Origin: Ilyomonas sp965219515
Lineage (GTDB): Bacteria > Bacteroidota > Bacteroidia > Chitinophagales > Chitinophagaceae
NCBI GenBank assembly: GCA_965219515.1
Contig: OZ244776.1
Coordinates: forward strand, 744,001-808,000
Reading direction: 5' to 3'
DNA: 64,000 nucleotides
Of this stretch, positions 1-9,340 are shown one piece after another. Position 1 is the stretch's first letter, and the number at the start of each line of letters is the position of its first letter. The notes under the pieces were generated by a model, which was not told where the DNA came from, did not search any database, and saw only the letters and a program-made list of their open reading frames with translations. The translations under genes were made by a program, and so were the position numbers.

Positions 1-78
1 AAAACGAAAGGGACTTGTAGTAAACAAAACGAGGGTTTATTTTACTATTTCGGCAACCTTTCAAACTCCCCCGCTCGG

Positions 79-123
79 CGTAGTCTCCCGACTACGTCGC
101 CCCGTCAGCAAATCTCCCGATTT
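79..123. repeat. Two adjacent palindromes with the same TCCC loop (REP-like)
   Basis: Positions 79-85 (CGTAGTC) pair perfectly with 90-96 (GACTACG) around loop TCCC. Positions 110-114 (AAATC) pair with 119-123 (GATTT) around the same TCCC loop. The two hairpins share the loop and its closing C-G pair but have different stems, which resembles a bacterial interspersed palindromic (REP-like) unit. No T-run follows, so a simple terminator is unlikely. Nothing coding was seen in 1-296. Confidence 0.5.
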
Positions 124-232
124 ACAACCATTCCATTTCTCATTCATTTGAAATTGCAACAATCAGTTAATAAAATTTTAATATAAAAATTTAAACCTTA
201 ACAATTCCATTCCCTTCAATCTTCCCACTTCA

Positions 233-265
233 TTGCACCAACACCAAAAATTCTGCATACCTTCG
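233..265 (+). promoter_or_regulatory. Probable fusA promoter (TTG ... TACCTTCG)
   Basis: A -7-like box TACCTTCG at 258-265 lies 22 nt downstream of a TTG at 233-235. It matches the Bacteroidota TAnnTTTG box except for a C at the third position of the TTTG part. The same TACCTTCG occurs before upp at 33352-33359 and TATCTTCG before crcB. Confidence 0.45.
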
Positions 266-296
266 CGCACTCAAAATTTAGTAAAAGAAGACCTTT

Positions 297-2447
297 ATGG
301 CGGACTTAAAATTTCAACGCAATTTCGGGATTGCAGCGCACATTGATGCGGGCAAAACCACCACCACCGAGCGTATCCTGCGCTACACCGGTATGATTCA
401 TAAGATTGGCGAGGTGCACGAAGGTGCGGCTACCACCGACTGGATGGAGCAGGAAAAAGAAAGAGGTATCACCATTACCTCGGCTGCCGTAAGCTGCCAA
501 TGGAAATTCCCGACCGTAAAAGGCAAAGACACGGCAGAAACAAAAAGCTACTACTTTAATATCATTGATACACCGGGTCACGTGGACTTTACCATCGAGG
601 TAGAACGTTCCATGCGTGTACTGGATGGCCTGATTGCGCTTTTCTCAGCCGTTGACGGCGTGGAACCGCAATCGGAAACCGTATGGCGCCAGGCAAACCG
701 CTACAAGGTGCCGCGCATTGGCTTCGTAAACAAAATGGACCGCAGCGGTGCCGACTTCCTGATGGTGGTGGCACAGATCAAGGAAATGCTGGGTGCGAAA
801 GCCGTTCCGCTTCAGTTGCCCATCGGCGCTGAAGACGATTTTAAAGGCGTGGTAGATTTGATTAAGATGAAAGGTATCATCTGGCACATGGAAACGGAAG
901 GTATGACCTTCGATGAAATTGAAGTGCCCGCTGATATGCAGGCAGAAGCCGAAGAATGGCGTCAAAATTTAATTGAAGCCGTGGCTGAATACGATGATAA
1001 ATTATTAGAAAAATTCTTCGACGACCCGAACACAATCAGTGAAGATGAGATTCATGAAGCCATCCGCAAAGCCTGTATTGACCTGAGCATCGTGCCGATG
1101 ATGTGCGGCTCTTCGTTTAAAAACAAGGGTGTTCAAACGGCGCTTGATGCGGTTTGCCGCTATTTGCCGGGTCCTTTAGATATTGAAGATACCGTGGGTA
1201 CAAACCCCGACACCGGTAATGAGGAAATTCGTAAAACCGATCCGAAAGCTCCGTTTGCGGCGCTGGCGTTTAAGATTATGACTGACCCGTTTGTAGGTCG
1301 CCTGGCGTTCTTCCGTTGTTACAGCGGCCATCTTGATGCGGGTTCTTACGTGTTGAACGTAAGAAGCGGTAAGAAAGAACGCATCAGCCGCATCATGAAA
1401 ATGTTTGCCAACAAGCAGAACCCGATGGACTTTATTGAAGCGGGTGATATTGCAGCCGCCGTTGGCTTTAAGGAAATTAAAACAGGTGATACGCTCTGTG
1501 ATGAAGATCACCCGATTGCTTTGGAAAATATGTTTATTCCGGAACCGGTGATCGCGATTGCCGTGGAACCGAAAACACAGGCAGACGTAGATAAAATGGG
1601 CATGGCAATTTCCAAATTGGTGGAAGAAGATCCTACACTTCGCGTAAACACCGATGAAGATACCGGTCAGACAATCCTGCGTGGTATGGGCGAGCTTCAC
1701 CTTGAAATCATCATTGACCGTATGCGTCGTGAGTTTAAGGTGGAAGTGAACCAGGGCGCGCCGCAGGTGGCTTATAAAGAATCGTTTGGCAAAATGATTA
1801 CGCACCGCGAAATACTGAAGAAGCAGTCGGGTGGTCGTGGTAAGTTTGCCGATATCCAGTTTGATTTTGGTCCTGCTGATGAAGACTGGATGAAGGAAAA
1901 CGAAGGCAAGCACTTTCAGTTTGTGAACGACCTGTTTGGTGGTTCTATTCCGAAAGAGTTTGTGCCGGCTATCAACAAAGGATTTGAAAATGCGATGAAC
2001 ACAGGTGTATTGGCAGGTTACCCGGTAAATAACATGAAGGTTCGCGTGTTTGATGGTTCTTTCCATGATGTGGATTCTGATGCCATGAGCTTTGAACTTT
2101 GTGCCCGCGCGGGTTTCCGCGAAGCAGGACGTAAAGCGAAACCAACCTTGCTGGAACCCATCATGAGAATAGAAGTGATCACGCCTGACCAATATATGGG
2201 TGATGTAACGGGTGATTTAAACCGTCGCCGCGGCATGCTCGAAGGCATGGACAGTCGTGGTAACGCGCAGGTGATAAAAGCCAAAGTTCCGCTTAGCGAA
2301 ATGTTTGGTTATGTAACACAATTGCGTTCGCTGTCATCCGGTCGCGCCACTTCTACCATGGAATTTAGTCATTACTCTCCGGCTCCCAACAACATTGCGG
2401 AAGAAGTGGTGGCAAAGAGTAAGGGAAAAGTAAAGATTGAAGATTAG
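297..2447 (+). CDS. fusA: Translation elongation factor G
   Basis: EF-G is the cytoplasmic GTPase that drives ribosomal translocation and, with RRF, ribosome recycling. The 716-aa length is normal. The G1 loop HIDAGKTTTTER has its lysine at K20, the G3 motif DTPGH starts at residue 91 and the G4 motif NKMD is at 145-148. The rest follows the canonical EF-G domain order to the C terminus. In many bacteria fusA lies in the str operon behind rpsL-rpsG; here about 300 non-coding bases precede it, so it appears to have its own promoter. A clear hairpin terminator follows. No sign of truncation or duplication specialisation. Confidence 0.98.
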   Translation: MADLKFQRNFGIAAHIDAGKTTTTERILRYTGMIHKIGEVHEGAATTDWMEQEKERGITITSAAVSCQWKFPTVKGKDTAETKSYYFNIIDTPGHVDFTIEVERSMRVLDGLIALFSAVDGVEPQSETVWRQANRYKVPRIGFVNKMDRSGADFLMVVAQIKEMLGAKAVPLQLPIGAEDDFKGVVDLIKMKGIIWHMETEGMTFDEIEVPADMQAEAEEWRQNLIEAVAEYDDKLLEKFFDDPNTISEDEIHEAIRKACIDLSIVPMMCGSSFKNKGVQTALDAVCRYLPGPLDIEDTVGTNPDTGNEEIRKTDPKAPFAALAFKIMTDPFVGRLAFFRCYSGHLDAGSYVLNVRSGKKERISRIMKMFANKQNPMDFIEAGDIAAAVGFKEIKTGDTLCDEDHPIALENMFIPEPVIAIAVEPKTQADVDKMGMAISKLVEEDPTLRVNTDEDTGQTILRGMGELHLEIIIDRMRREFKVEVNQGAPQVAYKESFGKMITHREILKKQSGGRGKFADIQFDFGPADEDWMKENEGKHFQFVNDLFGGSIPKEFVPAINKGFENAMNTGVLAGYPVNNMKVRVFDGSFHDVDSDAMSFELCARAGFREAGRKAKPTLLEPIMRIEVITPDQYMGDVTGDLNRRRGMLEGMDSRGNAQVIKAKVPLSEMFGYVTQLRSLSSGRATSTMEFSHYSPAPNNIAEEVVAKSKGKVKIED

Positions 2448-2480
2448 TTTGTAAGTACTATGTAGTAAATAATGAGATAA

Positions 2481-2512
2481 AAAAGCCCGTTCGTGAGAGC
2501 GGGCTTTTTGTT
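2481..2512 (+). terminator. Rho-independent terminator of fusA
   Basis: AAAAGCCCG at 2481-2489 pairs with CGGGCTTTT at 2500-2508, followed by a T-rich stretch. It lies 33 nt after the fusA stop codon and just before the -7 box of the next gene. Confidence 0.85.
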
Positions 2513-2526
2513 TTAAAACGAATGGC

Positions 2527-2534
2527 TACATTTG
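2527..2534 (+). promoter_or_regulatory. -7 box TACATTTG of the DUF922 gene
   Basis: TACATTTG matches TAnnTTTG exactly and ends directly before the ATGATG start region at 2535. A transcript starting at the usual distance would begin at or within the first codons, which implies a leaderless mRNA starting near the second ATG (2538). Confidence 0.5.
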
Positions 2535-3113
2535 ATGATGTATTCTTGTCATTTATTCCGGTACAAAACGTTTGCCTTATTGCTTGCCTGCCAATGCTTG
2601 TGGCTAACGACATCAGCGCAGGTTGCCATTGGCAGAATCATAACCGGAAGAAAACTGCAATGGACAGATTTTAAAGGAAACGCAGATACGTCTTCTCCTT
2701 ATTCCGCCACCACAAACTGGTCGGTCAGTTATAGGGCGCATGTTGATTCTATTCATGCTGATACCGTTTTTCTTTCGTTTCGCGTAATGCCAGTATTTAA
2801 TAATTATACATCGTGGGTAAAGAAAGAAAAAATTAAAAGGAAGAAAGAATCGGAGGCTTTATTGCAACACGAACAGGGTCATTACGACCTTGCCATCATT
2901 TGCGCGGAAACATTGAAGCAAACATTACTAACAACGCCGTTTTTAAAAAATAATTATTCTGCAAAAGCTGATTCGATAGCTGATGCAACCCTAAAATTGT
3001 TTACCCGTATAGAAGACGATTATGACCTGCAAACGAACCATATGCTAAACCACGGCGAACAGATGAAATGGAATGAAAATATCAGAAAACTACTTATATT
3101 ATCTTGTAATTAA
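2535..3113 (+). CDS. Secreted DUF922-like predicted Zn-dependent protease
   Basis: About 192 aa, with a hydrophobic N-terminal signal peptide ending at TTSAQ. The mature part contains HEQGHYDLA, an HExxH zinc-binding signature of the kind seen in the DUF922 family (annotated as predicted secreted Zn-dependent proteases). The second half is rich in charged helices. The ATG at 2535 or 2538 is preferred over an upstream TTG that lies inside the promoter box. Substrate is unknown; export to the periplasm is inferred from the signal peptide. It stands alone between fusA and the AI-2E-type permease. Confidence 0.7.
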   Translation: MMYSCHLFRYKTFALLLACQCLWLTTSAQVAIGRIITGRKLQWTDFKGNADTSSPYSATTNWSVSYRAHVDSIHADTVFLSFRVMPVFNNYTSWVKKEKIKRKKESEALLQHEQGHYDLAIICAETLKQTLLTTPFLKNNYSAKADSIADATLKLFTRIEDDYDLQTNHMLNHGEQMKWNENIRKLLILSCN

Positions 3114-3243
3114 AATTGAACTGAAAACGACTGCCAGTCAATTGCAATCATAAGCCTGAAAGACTTCATCATTCAAAACTGTTACGATATGCCGGCGATA
3201 AAAGAAGTGAACAAAAGTATCAGTGATAACATAAGTAAGCATT

Positions 3244-3251
3244 TACTTTTG
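3244..3251 (+). promoter_or_regulatory. -7 box TACTTTTG upstream of the AI-2E-type permease
   Basis: TACTTTTG matches TAnnTTTG and lies 15 nt before the ATG at 3267. No convincing TTG -33 element is visible at the usual spacing. Confidence 0.45.
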
Positions 3252-3266
3252 TAAAAAGGTTATCTG

Positions 3267-4364
3267 ATGAATGGCAATCCGAAAAGAAGACCGGGAAACA
3301 CCATTGAAACCGTACTTGTTGTATTTCTTTTGCTCGCTTTGCTGGTGGCATTGTATCATGTATTGTATATCTTCTTCGGTGTGCTTACGTTTGCGCTTGT
3401 GTTTGCCATTACGTTTGAAAAGTTTTACGAGTGGCTCGTGCTGCGTTTAAAAAACAAACGCAAACTCTCAGCCTTTGTTTATACGTTGCTGCTGATAACC
3501 ATCATAGCCTTGCCGCTTGGCTTTCTGTTTTCTTCGCTTACACGCAATGTAAAACCGGTAATTGACTGGGTAAATGAGGTAAAGGAAAACGGGCTTCCGT
3601 CGCTGCCTTCCACCATTGCCAAAATACCGGTGGCAGGCAATGAAATTGAAAAGCTGTGGAACAGGTATCACGATGATCCGAAACAAATTATCAGCGACCA
3701 TCAGCAGCAGGTGCAGCAGCTATCACGCAAAGCAATGACAAGCGGGTTCAGCATATTGCAAACCATTCTCGAAGTCATCATCGGCATCATCATTTCTGCC
3801 TTATTGCTGGTAAAGAAAAAAAGCATCAAAGCCGGTTTCCAATTGCCCATTGAGCGTCTGTTGGGAAAAGAATCAGGCACTTCGTTACTGGACGCTATTT
3901 CCATTGCGGTTCGTGGCGTTTCCATCGGCGTAATCGGCACGGCGCTGATTGCAGCGGTTCTGTCTTTTACAGGTCTTGCCATAGCAGGTGTTCATTTTGC
4001 GGTCGGCCTCTCAGCCATTGTTTTTTTCCTGGTGATGATACAAATCGGCCCGCTTCCGTTGTGGATTCCGCTTGCCATCTGGATGGCTGCGCAGGAACAT
4101 CCCGGCACGGCGGTCTTTATTTTAATCTGGGGCATCGGGCTTTCCATAGTTGACGCCGTTATAAAACCCATTCTCATTGGTAAAAGCGGCGGCAGACTTC
4201 CGTTTCTTGTGTTGTTTCTGGGCGTGGTTGGCGGGCTGGCGGCGTGGGGGTTTACCGGCATGTTTAAAGGCGCCATTATTTTAGCCGTTTTTTATACCGT
4301 TTACAATTCATGGCTGGGAAACAGGCGGGCAATTGCGGCAGACAAAAGCATGCAAACAGAATAA
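3267..4364 (+). CDS. AI-2E family membrane transporter (PF01594-type permease)
   Basis: A 365-aa polytopic inner-membrane protein. Two hydrophobic segments near residues 15-45 are followed by one at 65-90, a soluble helical segment rich in Gln at about 125-165, and then five or more closely spaced membrane segments to residue 350, the topology of the AI-2E transporter family. Members have been linked to autoinducer-2 export and, in other bacteria, to Na+/H+ exchange, so the substrate should not be inferred from the family name. A TAnnTTTG box precedes the gene. No operon partner is obvious; the next gene begins 34 bases downstream and is unrelated. Confidence 0.8.
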   Translation: MNGNPKRRPGNTIETVLVVFLLLALLVALYHVLYIFFGVLTFALVFAITFEKFYEWLVLRLKNKRKLSAFVYTLLLITIIALPLGFLFSSLTRNVKPVIDWVNEVKENGLPSLPSTIAKIPVAGNEIEKLWNRYHDDPKQIISDHQQQVQQLSRKAMTSGFSILQTILEVIIGIIISALLLVKKKSIKAGFQLPIERLLGKESGTSLLDAISIAVRGVSIGVIGTALIAAVLSFTGLAIAGVHFAVGLSAIVFFLVMIQIGPLPLWIPLAIWMAAQEHPGTAVFILIWGIGLSIVDAVIKPILIGKSGGRLPFLVLFLGVVGGLAAWGFTGMFKGAIILAVFYTVYNSWLGNRRAIAADKSMQTE

Positions 4365-4398
4365 CTTTAGTTTAAAATAAAAAAACGAAAAATAAAAA

Positions 4399-5421
4399 AT
4401 GGAAATTGGCATAGACAGTTTTGCAGCAGCAGGCAGCAACGAAGCCGGCATTACCATAAGCGCCGCGCAATCGCTTGCCGAATTATTGGAAAGAATGAAA
4501 CATGCCGATAACTGTGGGCTGGATGTGTTTGGCATAGGTGAGCATTACCGCAAAGATTTTCTTGATTCCGCACCCACAATGATACTGGCCGCGGCTGCCG
4601 CGCAAACAAAAAGCATAAAGCTTACCAGCGCCGTAACGGTATTAAGCACCGCCGACCCGGTAAGGGTGTTTCAAAATTTTGCCACGCTTGATTTAATTTC
4701 AAACGGGCGCGCTGAAATGATTGTTGGTCGCGGTTCTTTCACGGAAGCGTACCCGTTGTTTGGTTTCGGCCTGGCGGATTATGACGATCTATTTGCCGAG
4801 AAACTGGAACTTCTCCTCGCCATCCGCGACAATGAAATGGTGAACTGGTCGGGCAAATTCCGACCGGCTTTACAAAATCAGGCTATTTATCCGCGGCCAC
4901 TGCAAAACCCGTTTCCCATATCGCTCGGTGTAGGCGGCACACCGCAATCGTTTGTGCGGGCCGGCGTGCTTGGCTTACCGCTTATGGTAGCCATAATCGG
5001 CGGCGAAACGCATCGGTTTCGTCCGTTGATTGATTTGTATAAAGAAGCCGGCATCAAATCCGGTCATGCGGAAGATAAGTTGCAAGTATCGCTGCATTCC
5101 ATCGGCTTTGTAGCCACCACCACGGAGAAAGCGGCAAATGTGTTTTTTCCGGGTTATGCACAGGTATTTACCAAGATTGGAAGAGAACGCGGCTGGCCGC
5201 CTGTAACCCGCGCTGGCTTCGACGCGCAGCGCGCACCCAAAGGCGCTTTGCTGGTGGGCAGCCCCCAAGAAACTGCCGAAAAAATTCTGCGCCACAGCGA
5301 AGCGCTTGGCGGCATAAAACGCGTTACGTTTCAAATGGACAATGCGTTGCTTACCCATGCGCAACTTATGAATTCGATAGAATTAATCGGCACGAAAGTG
5401 AAGCCGTTGGTGAATAAATAA
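4399..5421 (+). CDS. LLM-class flavin-dependent oxidoreductase (Atu2307/SP_0267-like)
   Basis: 340 aa with luciferase-like monooxygenase character: an N-terminal beta strand MEIGIDSFAA, the conserved GIGEHYRKDF segment, then SAVTVLSTADPVRVFQNFATLD and GRGSFTEAYPLFG. These match the single-component subfamily usually annotated as Atu2307/SP_0267 family. Such enzymes use reduced FMN to oxygenate small molecules; the physiological substrate is not predictable. It is in the same orientation as the permease with a 34-bp gap, so co-transcription is possible. No frameshift or truncation. Confidence 0.8.
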   Translation: MEIGIDSFAAAGSNEAGITISAAQSLAELLERMKHADNCGLDVFGIGEHYRKDFLDSAPTMILAAAAAQTKSIKLTSAVTVLSTADPVRVFQNFATLDLISNGRAEMIVGRGSFTEAYPLFGFGLADYDDLFAEKLELLLAIRDNEMVNWSGKFRPALQNQAIYPRPLQNPFPISLGVGGTPQSFVRAGVLGLPLMVAIIGGETHRFRPLIDLYKEAGIKSGHAEDKLQVSLHSIGFVATTTEKAANVFFPGYAQVFTKIGRERGWPPVTRAGFDAQRAPKGALLVGSPQETAEKILRHSEALGGIKRVTFQMDNALLTHAQLMNSIELIGTKVKPLVNK

Positions 5422-5647
5422 AAATGACTTTGTGGGTTAAAAAAATATCTCTCACAGATGCCAAAGATGATCGCCGATATAATACAGTCTCAGTATAAAA
5501 TGTATAAAATCTGTGACAGAATTTGCTTCTGAAACGACTTCCTTTATTCTTCCTGATTAAAAAAATCAGAATAAAAAGTTTATCCGGTTTTTTGCAGCAG
5601 GCATTACCTTGCTTTTCTTTGTAACTAACATTACCGGATAGCAAAAA

Positions 5648-8494
5648 ATGATTTCCAAAGAAGAAGCACTTCAAAAAATTGCCTCGCTTGTAGAGCGGTT
5701 CAACGAGCAGAAAGAGTTTTACAAACGTTCCGATTATAACGAAACGCTTACGAGACGCGACTTTATTGACCCGTTTTTTAAAGCGTTGGGCTGGGACATA
5801 GACAATGAGCAAGGCTATGCAGAAAGCTACCGCGAAGTAATTCATGAAGACAAAATAAAAATCGGCGGAGCTACCAAGGCGCCCGATTATTCGTTCCGGC
5901 TGGGCGGCGGCAAGCGTTTGTTTTTTGTGGAAGCTAAAAAGCCAAGCGTTGTAATTAAAGATGAAATTACGCCGGCTTACCAGGTTCGCCGTTATGGCTG
6001 GAGCGCCAAACTCCCCATCAGCATCATAACCGATTTTGAAGAATTTGCCATATACGACTGCACCAAAAAACCAAACCTGACCGACAAAGCCAGTCATGGC
6101 AGAATCAAGTATTTAACCTACCAGCAATACATCAGCGAATTCGATTTTATCTGGAACACCTTCAGCAAAGAGAAAGTGCTGAAAGGTAGTTTCGACAAAT
6201 ATGTTCAGAGCGATAAGCAAAAGAAAGGTACAAGCACCGTTGACCATGAATTTCTTACTTCGCTTGATACCTGGCGAACTTATCTTGCCAACAACATTGC
6301 GCTTCGCAATACAATTGATGAAGATGAACTGAACTTTGTGGTTCAGCACATCATTGACCGCTTAATCTTTTTACGCATTGCAGAAGACAGAAATGTAGAG
6401 CATTACGGCAACCTGCAGGAGACAATCAAAAGCGGTGAGTATTATCAGAATCTCTTACAACTGTTTCATACCGCCGACCAGAAATACAATTCCGGGCTGT
6501 TTGATTTCAGCAAAGACAAAGTAAGCGGCAACATCGCAATTGATAATAAAATCATCAAAAGTATAATCAGCGATTTGTATTACCCGGAAAGCCCTTACGA
6601 GTTCTCGGTTATCTCCGTTGAAATTTTGGGCAGCGCTTACGAGCAGTTTTTGGGCAAAACCATTTCGCTATCCAAAAGCGGCAGGGCCGTTATTGAAGAA
6701 AAGCCCGAAGTAAGAAAAGCAGGCGGCGTTTATTACACACCTCAATACATTGTTGAATACATTGTAAAAAACACCGTTGGCAAGCTGATAGAAAACAAAA
6801 CCCCGAAAGACATTGGCAAAATAAAAATTGTTGACCCCGCCTGCGGCAGCGGCAGCTTCTTAATCGGCGCTTATCAATATCTGCTTCAGTATCATAAAGA
6901 TTATTATACCAACAACGGCAAGCCGAGCAAAGGCAGCAAAGACAATCCTTTAACGCCGGATGGCAACCTGACAACAGCCGAAAAGAAACGCATTTTGCTC
7001 AACAACATTTTTGGCGTTGACCTTGATGCCAATGCAGTAGAAGTAACCAAACTTTCCCTGCTGTTGAAATGTATGGAAGGCGAAACCGAAGCCAGCATTG
7101 CCACGCAGCTAAAGCTGTTCCACGAAAGAGTTTTGCCGACTTTGGACAACAACATCAAAGCCGGTAACAGTTTAATTGACATTAATTTTTACAGTTCTGA
7201 AATTGACTTTGGTGAAGAAAAGAAGATAAAGCCTTTTAGTTGGAAAAAAGCATTTCCCGAAGTTTTTAAAGGAGGTGGTTTTGATTGTGTAATTGGAAAC
7301 CCGCCGTATGTTTTTGGACGAGATTGGAAGAGTTTAGGCATTAGTGATGAAGTGAAAAATTACTTGGGGACACACTACAAGAGCTCTCCGTATCAACTCG
7401 ACTTTTTTTCGATCTTTATGGAAAAAGGTGTTCAACTTGCGAAAGTTGGTGGCTTTTCATCGTTTATTGTTCCTAATGTTTGGTTGACCAATACATATTC
7501 TGCATCAACTCGAAAGTTTATTTTTGAAAGCTCAAAAGAATTTAAAATAACGGTACCTGTAAAAAAGGTATTTGAAGGAATTACTGTCGATACTGTAATT
7601 TATTTATTGATAAAAGGCACTCCAACACCTAAAAAATTTATTGTTACAAAGCTTTCATATACAGATGAATTATTAATTAGTGAACTTGATTATAAAAGCT
7701 ATTCAAATGGAGAGAAGCCTATTTCCACTTCCCTTTCTGAAGGTGGAAATTCATTAGTTGAAAAAATTAAGGGCGACAATATCAAACTTGGTGAAATATC
7801 TTATATTACTAGAGGAGTTCATCCATATCGTGTTGGAGGATTCGGAAAATCAGCTTTTGGAAATGGGGAACAAATCCAAAAAGATGTAGATGAAAGACCA
7901 TATCATTCAGTAAAATTTAAGCTAGATTATCGTCCATTCGTCTATGGTAAAGACTTAAAATGCTTTACCAAGGTCAAAGCAAAGGAATATATCAGTTATG
8001 GCAAATGGTTAGCTGAACCAAGGGACGCAAAATTCTTTGAAGGCGACAGAATATATTCAAGAAAGATTTTGGGTAAAACACTTGTTGTGACAGTTGAAAA
8101 AGAAAATACTGTTGCCGACCAACAGGTCTATATAACGAAACCAAAAAATAACGATATATCAGTTAATAGCCTTGCAGCAATATTGGGTAGTAAGTTGATA
8201 AGCTTCTTTATAAGAAATTATTTCGATGAAGTAAACGATGCCTTTCCTCAAATAAAAGTTGGGCAATTGAAGTCATTACCCTTAAAAATTCCATTTGAAA
8301 AAATCCAGTCGGAATTAGACAAACTCGTTGACCAACTTTTAAAACTCAACGAAGAAAAACAACACCAAACTCTCCAAACTAAAATAGAACAAATCCAAAA
8401 CCGCATTGATTATTGCGAGCAGCGCATCAATGAAATTGTATATCAGTTATACGGCTTAACAACAGAAGAAATTGCACTGGTTGAAAACGCATAA
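5648..8494 (+). CDS. Type IIG restriction-modification enzyme (fused nuclease, methyltransferase and specificity)
   Basis: A 948-aa single-chain R-M enzyme. The N terminus (to about residue 150) is a type I HsdR-N-like PD-(D/E)xK nuclease with D80 and E95-A-K97. A helical connector follows. The N6-adenine methyltransferase core has SAM motif I DPACGSGSF beginning at D396 and catalytic NPPY at 551-554, fitting the Eco57I-type methylase fold. The C-terminal roughly 380 residues should be the target-recognition domain plus a coiled-coil helix. No separate hsd genes flank it, as expected for type IIG. Codons become visibly more AT-rich from about 7180 to 8300, covering the recognition half and suggesting recombinational replacement of specificity. 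The recognition sequence cannot be predicted. Confidence 0.9.
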   Translation: MISKEEALQKIASLVERFNEQKEFYKRSDYNETLTRRDFIDPFFKALGWDIDNEQGYAESYREVIHEDKIKIGGATKAPDYSFRLGGGKRLFFVEAKKPSVVIKDEITPAYQVRRYGWSAKLPISIITDFEEFAIYDCTKKPNLTDKASHGRIKYLTYQQYISEFDFIWNTFSKEKVLKGSFDKYVQSDKQKKGTSTVDHEFLTSLDTWRTYLANNIALRNTIDEDELNFVVQHIIDRLIFLRIAEDRNVEHYGNLQETIKSGEYYQNLLQLFHTADQKYNSGLFDFSKDKVSGNIAIDNKIIKSIISDLYYPESPYEFSVISVEILGSAYEQFLGKTISLSKSGRAVIEEKPEVRKAGGVYYTPQYIVEYIVKNTVGKLIENKTPKDIGKIKIVDPACGSGSFLIGAYQYLLQYHKDYYTNNGKPSKGSKDNPLTPDGNLTTAEKKRILLNNIFGVDLDANAVEVTKLSLLLKCMEGETEASIATQLKLFHERVLPTLDNNIKAGNSLIDINFYSSEIDFGEEKKIKPFSWKKAFPEVFKGGGFDCVIGNPPYVFGRDWKSLGISDEVKNYLGTHYKSSPYQLDFFSIFMEKGVQLAKVGGFSSFIVPNVWLTNTYSASTRKFIFESSKEFKITVPVKKVFEGITVDTVIYLLIKGTPTPKKFIVTKLSYTDELLISELDYKSYSNGEKPISTSLSEGGNSLVEKIKGDNIKLGEISYITRGVHPYRVGGFGKSAFGNGEQIQKDVDERPYHSVKFKLDYRPFVYGKDLKCFTKVKAKEYISYGKWLAEPRDAKFFEGDRIYSRKILGKTLVVTVEKENTVADQQVYITKPKNNDISVNSLAAILGSKLISFFIRNYFDEVNDAFPQIKVGQLKSLPLKIPFEKIQSELDKLVDQLLKLNEEKQHQTLQTKIEQIQNRIDYCEQRINEIVYQLYGLTTEEIALVENA

Positions 8495-8610
8495 CGCATT
8501 TTTTACTCATCTTACAATTTATCTTCAGCCATTTTATTTTTTACAAAAACATAACAGCAAATCAACCCCGGCTTTTTGCGCAACAACGTATTCGCAACAC
8601 AAAATCTCCT

Positions 8611-8618
8611 TATTTTTA
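8611..8618 (+). promoter_or_regulatory. -7-like box TATTTTTA of the DUF4294 gene
   Basis: TATTTTTA, one base from TAnnTTTG, lies 5 nt before GTG at 8624. It supports that GTG as the start rather than the upstream TTG at 8576, which would lie outside the transcript. Confidence 0.35.
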
Positions 8619-8623
8619 CGAAC

Positions 8624-9265
8624 GTGCGTTTTTCTACATCATACCGGCTTTTCACCGCAATATTTTGTCTGCTGTTTTGCTTTGTCAAAGCATTTTCGCA
8701 AAACGGCACCGGCATTAACGATACCATAAAAGTTGACGCCTGCATAGAAGCCAACGGCGATACCATTCCCTGCTCTTGGCTGCCGCAGGTGTATCTATTT
8801 ACCAGAACAACGGCAAAAAGCCGCAGAATGGCGGCCGAATGGTCGCGGCTGCGCAATGCCGTTTATGTTACGTATCCGTATGCCATTACAGCCAGCCGCG
8901 TAATGAACGAGATTAATGCCAGGCTGGTAAACGTAACCGACAGAAAGAAGCGTAAAGAAATCATCCGCTCGCGCGAAAAAGATTTGAAAAAAGAATTTGC
9001 CGATAAGCTAACGCAGCTTTCCGTTTATCAGGGAAAGGTGCTGATGAAACTCATTTACCGCCAAACGGGCAACAACTGCTACGAAATTATAGAAGAATAC
9101 AAAGGTGGTTTTTCGGCCGGTTTCTGGCAAACCGTTGCCGTGGTGGTAGGCAGCAATTTAAAGCAGTCGTACGATCCTTCCGATAAAGACAGAGCCATGG
9201 AAAGCATCGTGCAGGATGTTGAGCGCATGTATGGCGTGCGCCGGCAGGCGATGATAGCGCGTTAA
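8624..9265 (+). CDS. DUF4294 domain-containing secreted protein
   Basis: About 213 aa from GTG 8624, with a signal peptide of basic N region, long hydrophobic core and cleavage after AFSQ. The mature protein matches the Bacteroidota DUF4294 family: a central YPYAITASRVMNEIN segment, a charged helix with KKRKEIIRSREKDLKKEF, then QGKVLMKLIYRQTG, and a C-terminal part with EYKGGFSAGFWQTVA. Function is unknown. It is a stand-alone gene between the R-M enzyme and bshB1. The GTG start is chosen because it immediately follows a promoter-like box and gives a canonical signal peptide. Confidence 0.75.
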   Translation: MRFSTSYRLFTAIFCLLFCFVKAFSQNGTGINDTIKVDACIEANGDTIPCSWLPQVYLFTRTTAKSRRMAAEWSRLRNAVYVTYPYAITASRVMNEINARLVNVTDRKKRKEIIRSREKDLKKEFADKLTQLSVYQGKVLMKLIYRQTGNNCYEIIEEYKGGFSAGFWQTVAVVVGSNLKQSYDPSDKDRAMESIVQDVERMYGVRRQAMIAR

Positions 9266-9340
9266 TTTTTTCCATCCAATCATTACTATTAATTATAACC
9301 CAATTGCCTTTCTTTTACGGGAAGATTAGCAGTGCGCTCT

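Noticed and set aside
1176..2192. Long minus-strand open frame inside fusA
   Set aside because: Shadow of fusA: composition mirrors EF-G codons in antisense, no start context, no domain.
3267..4364. Quorum-sensing locus implied by the AI-2E family name
   Set aside because: No luxS or Lsr genes nearby; many family members transport other substrates.
5648..8494. Defence island around the R-M enzyme
   Set aside because: Flanking genes are a flavin oxidoreductase and DUF4294; no other defence gene or integrase is seen, so it is a solitary type IIG system.
8472..8729. Open frame between the R-M gene and DUF4294
   Set aside because: Overlaps the end of the R-M gene and the start of DUF4294 in another frame; no signal or family.
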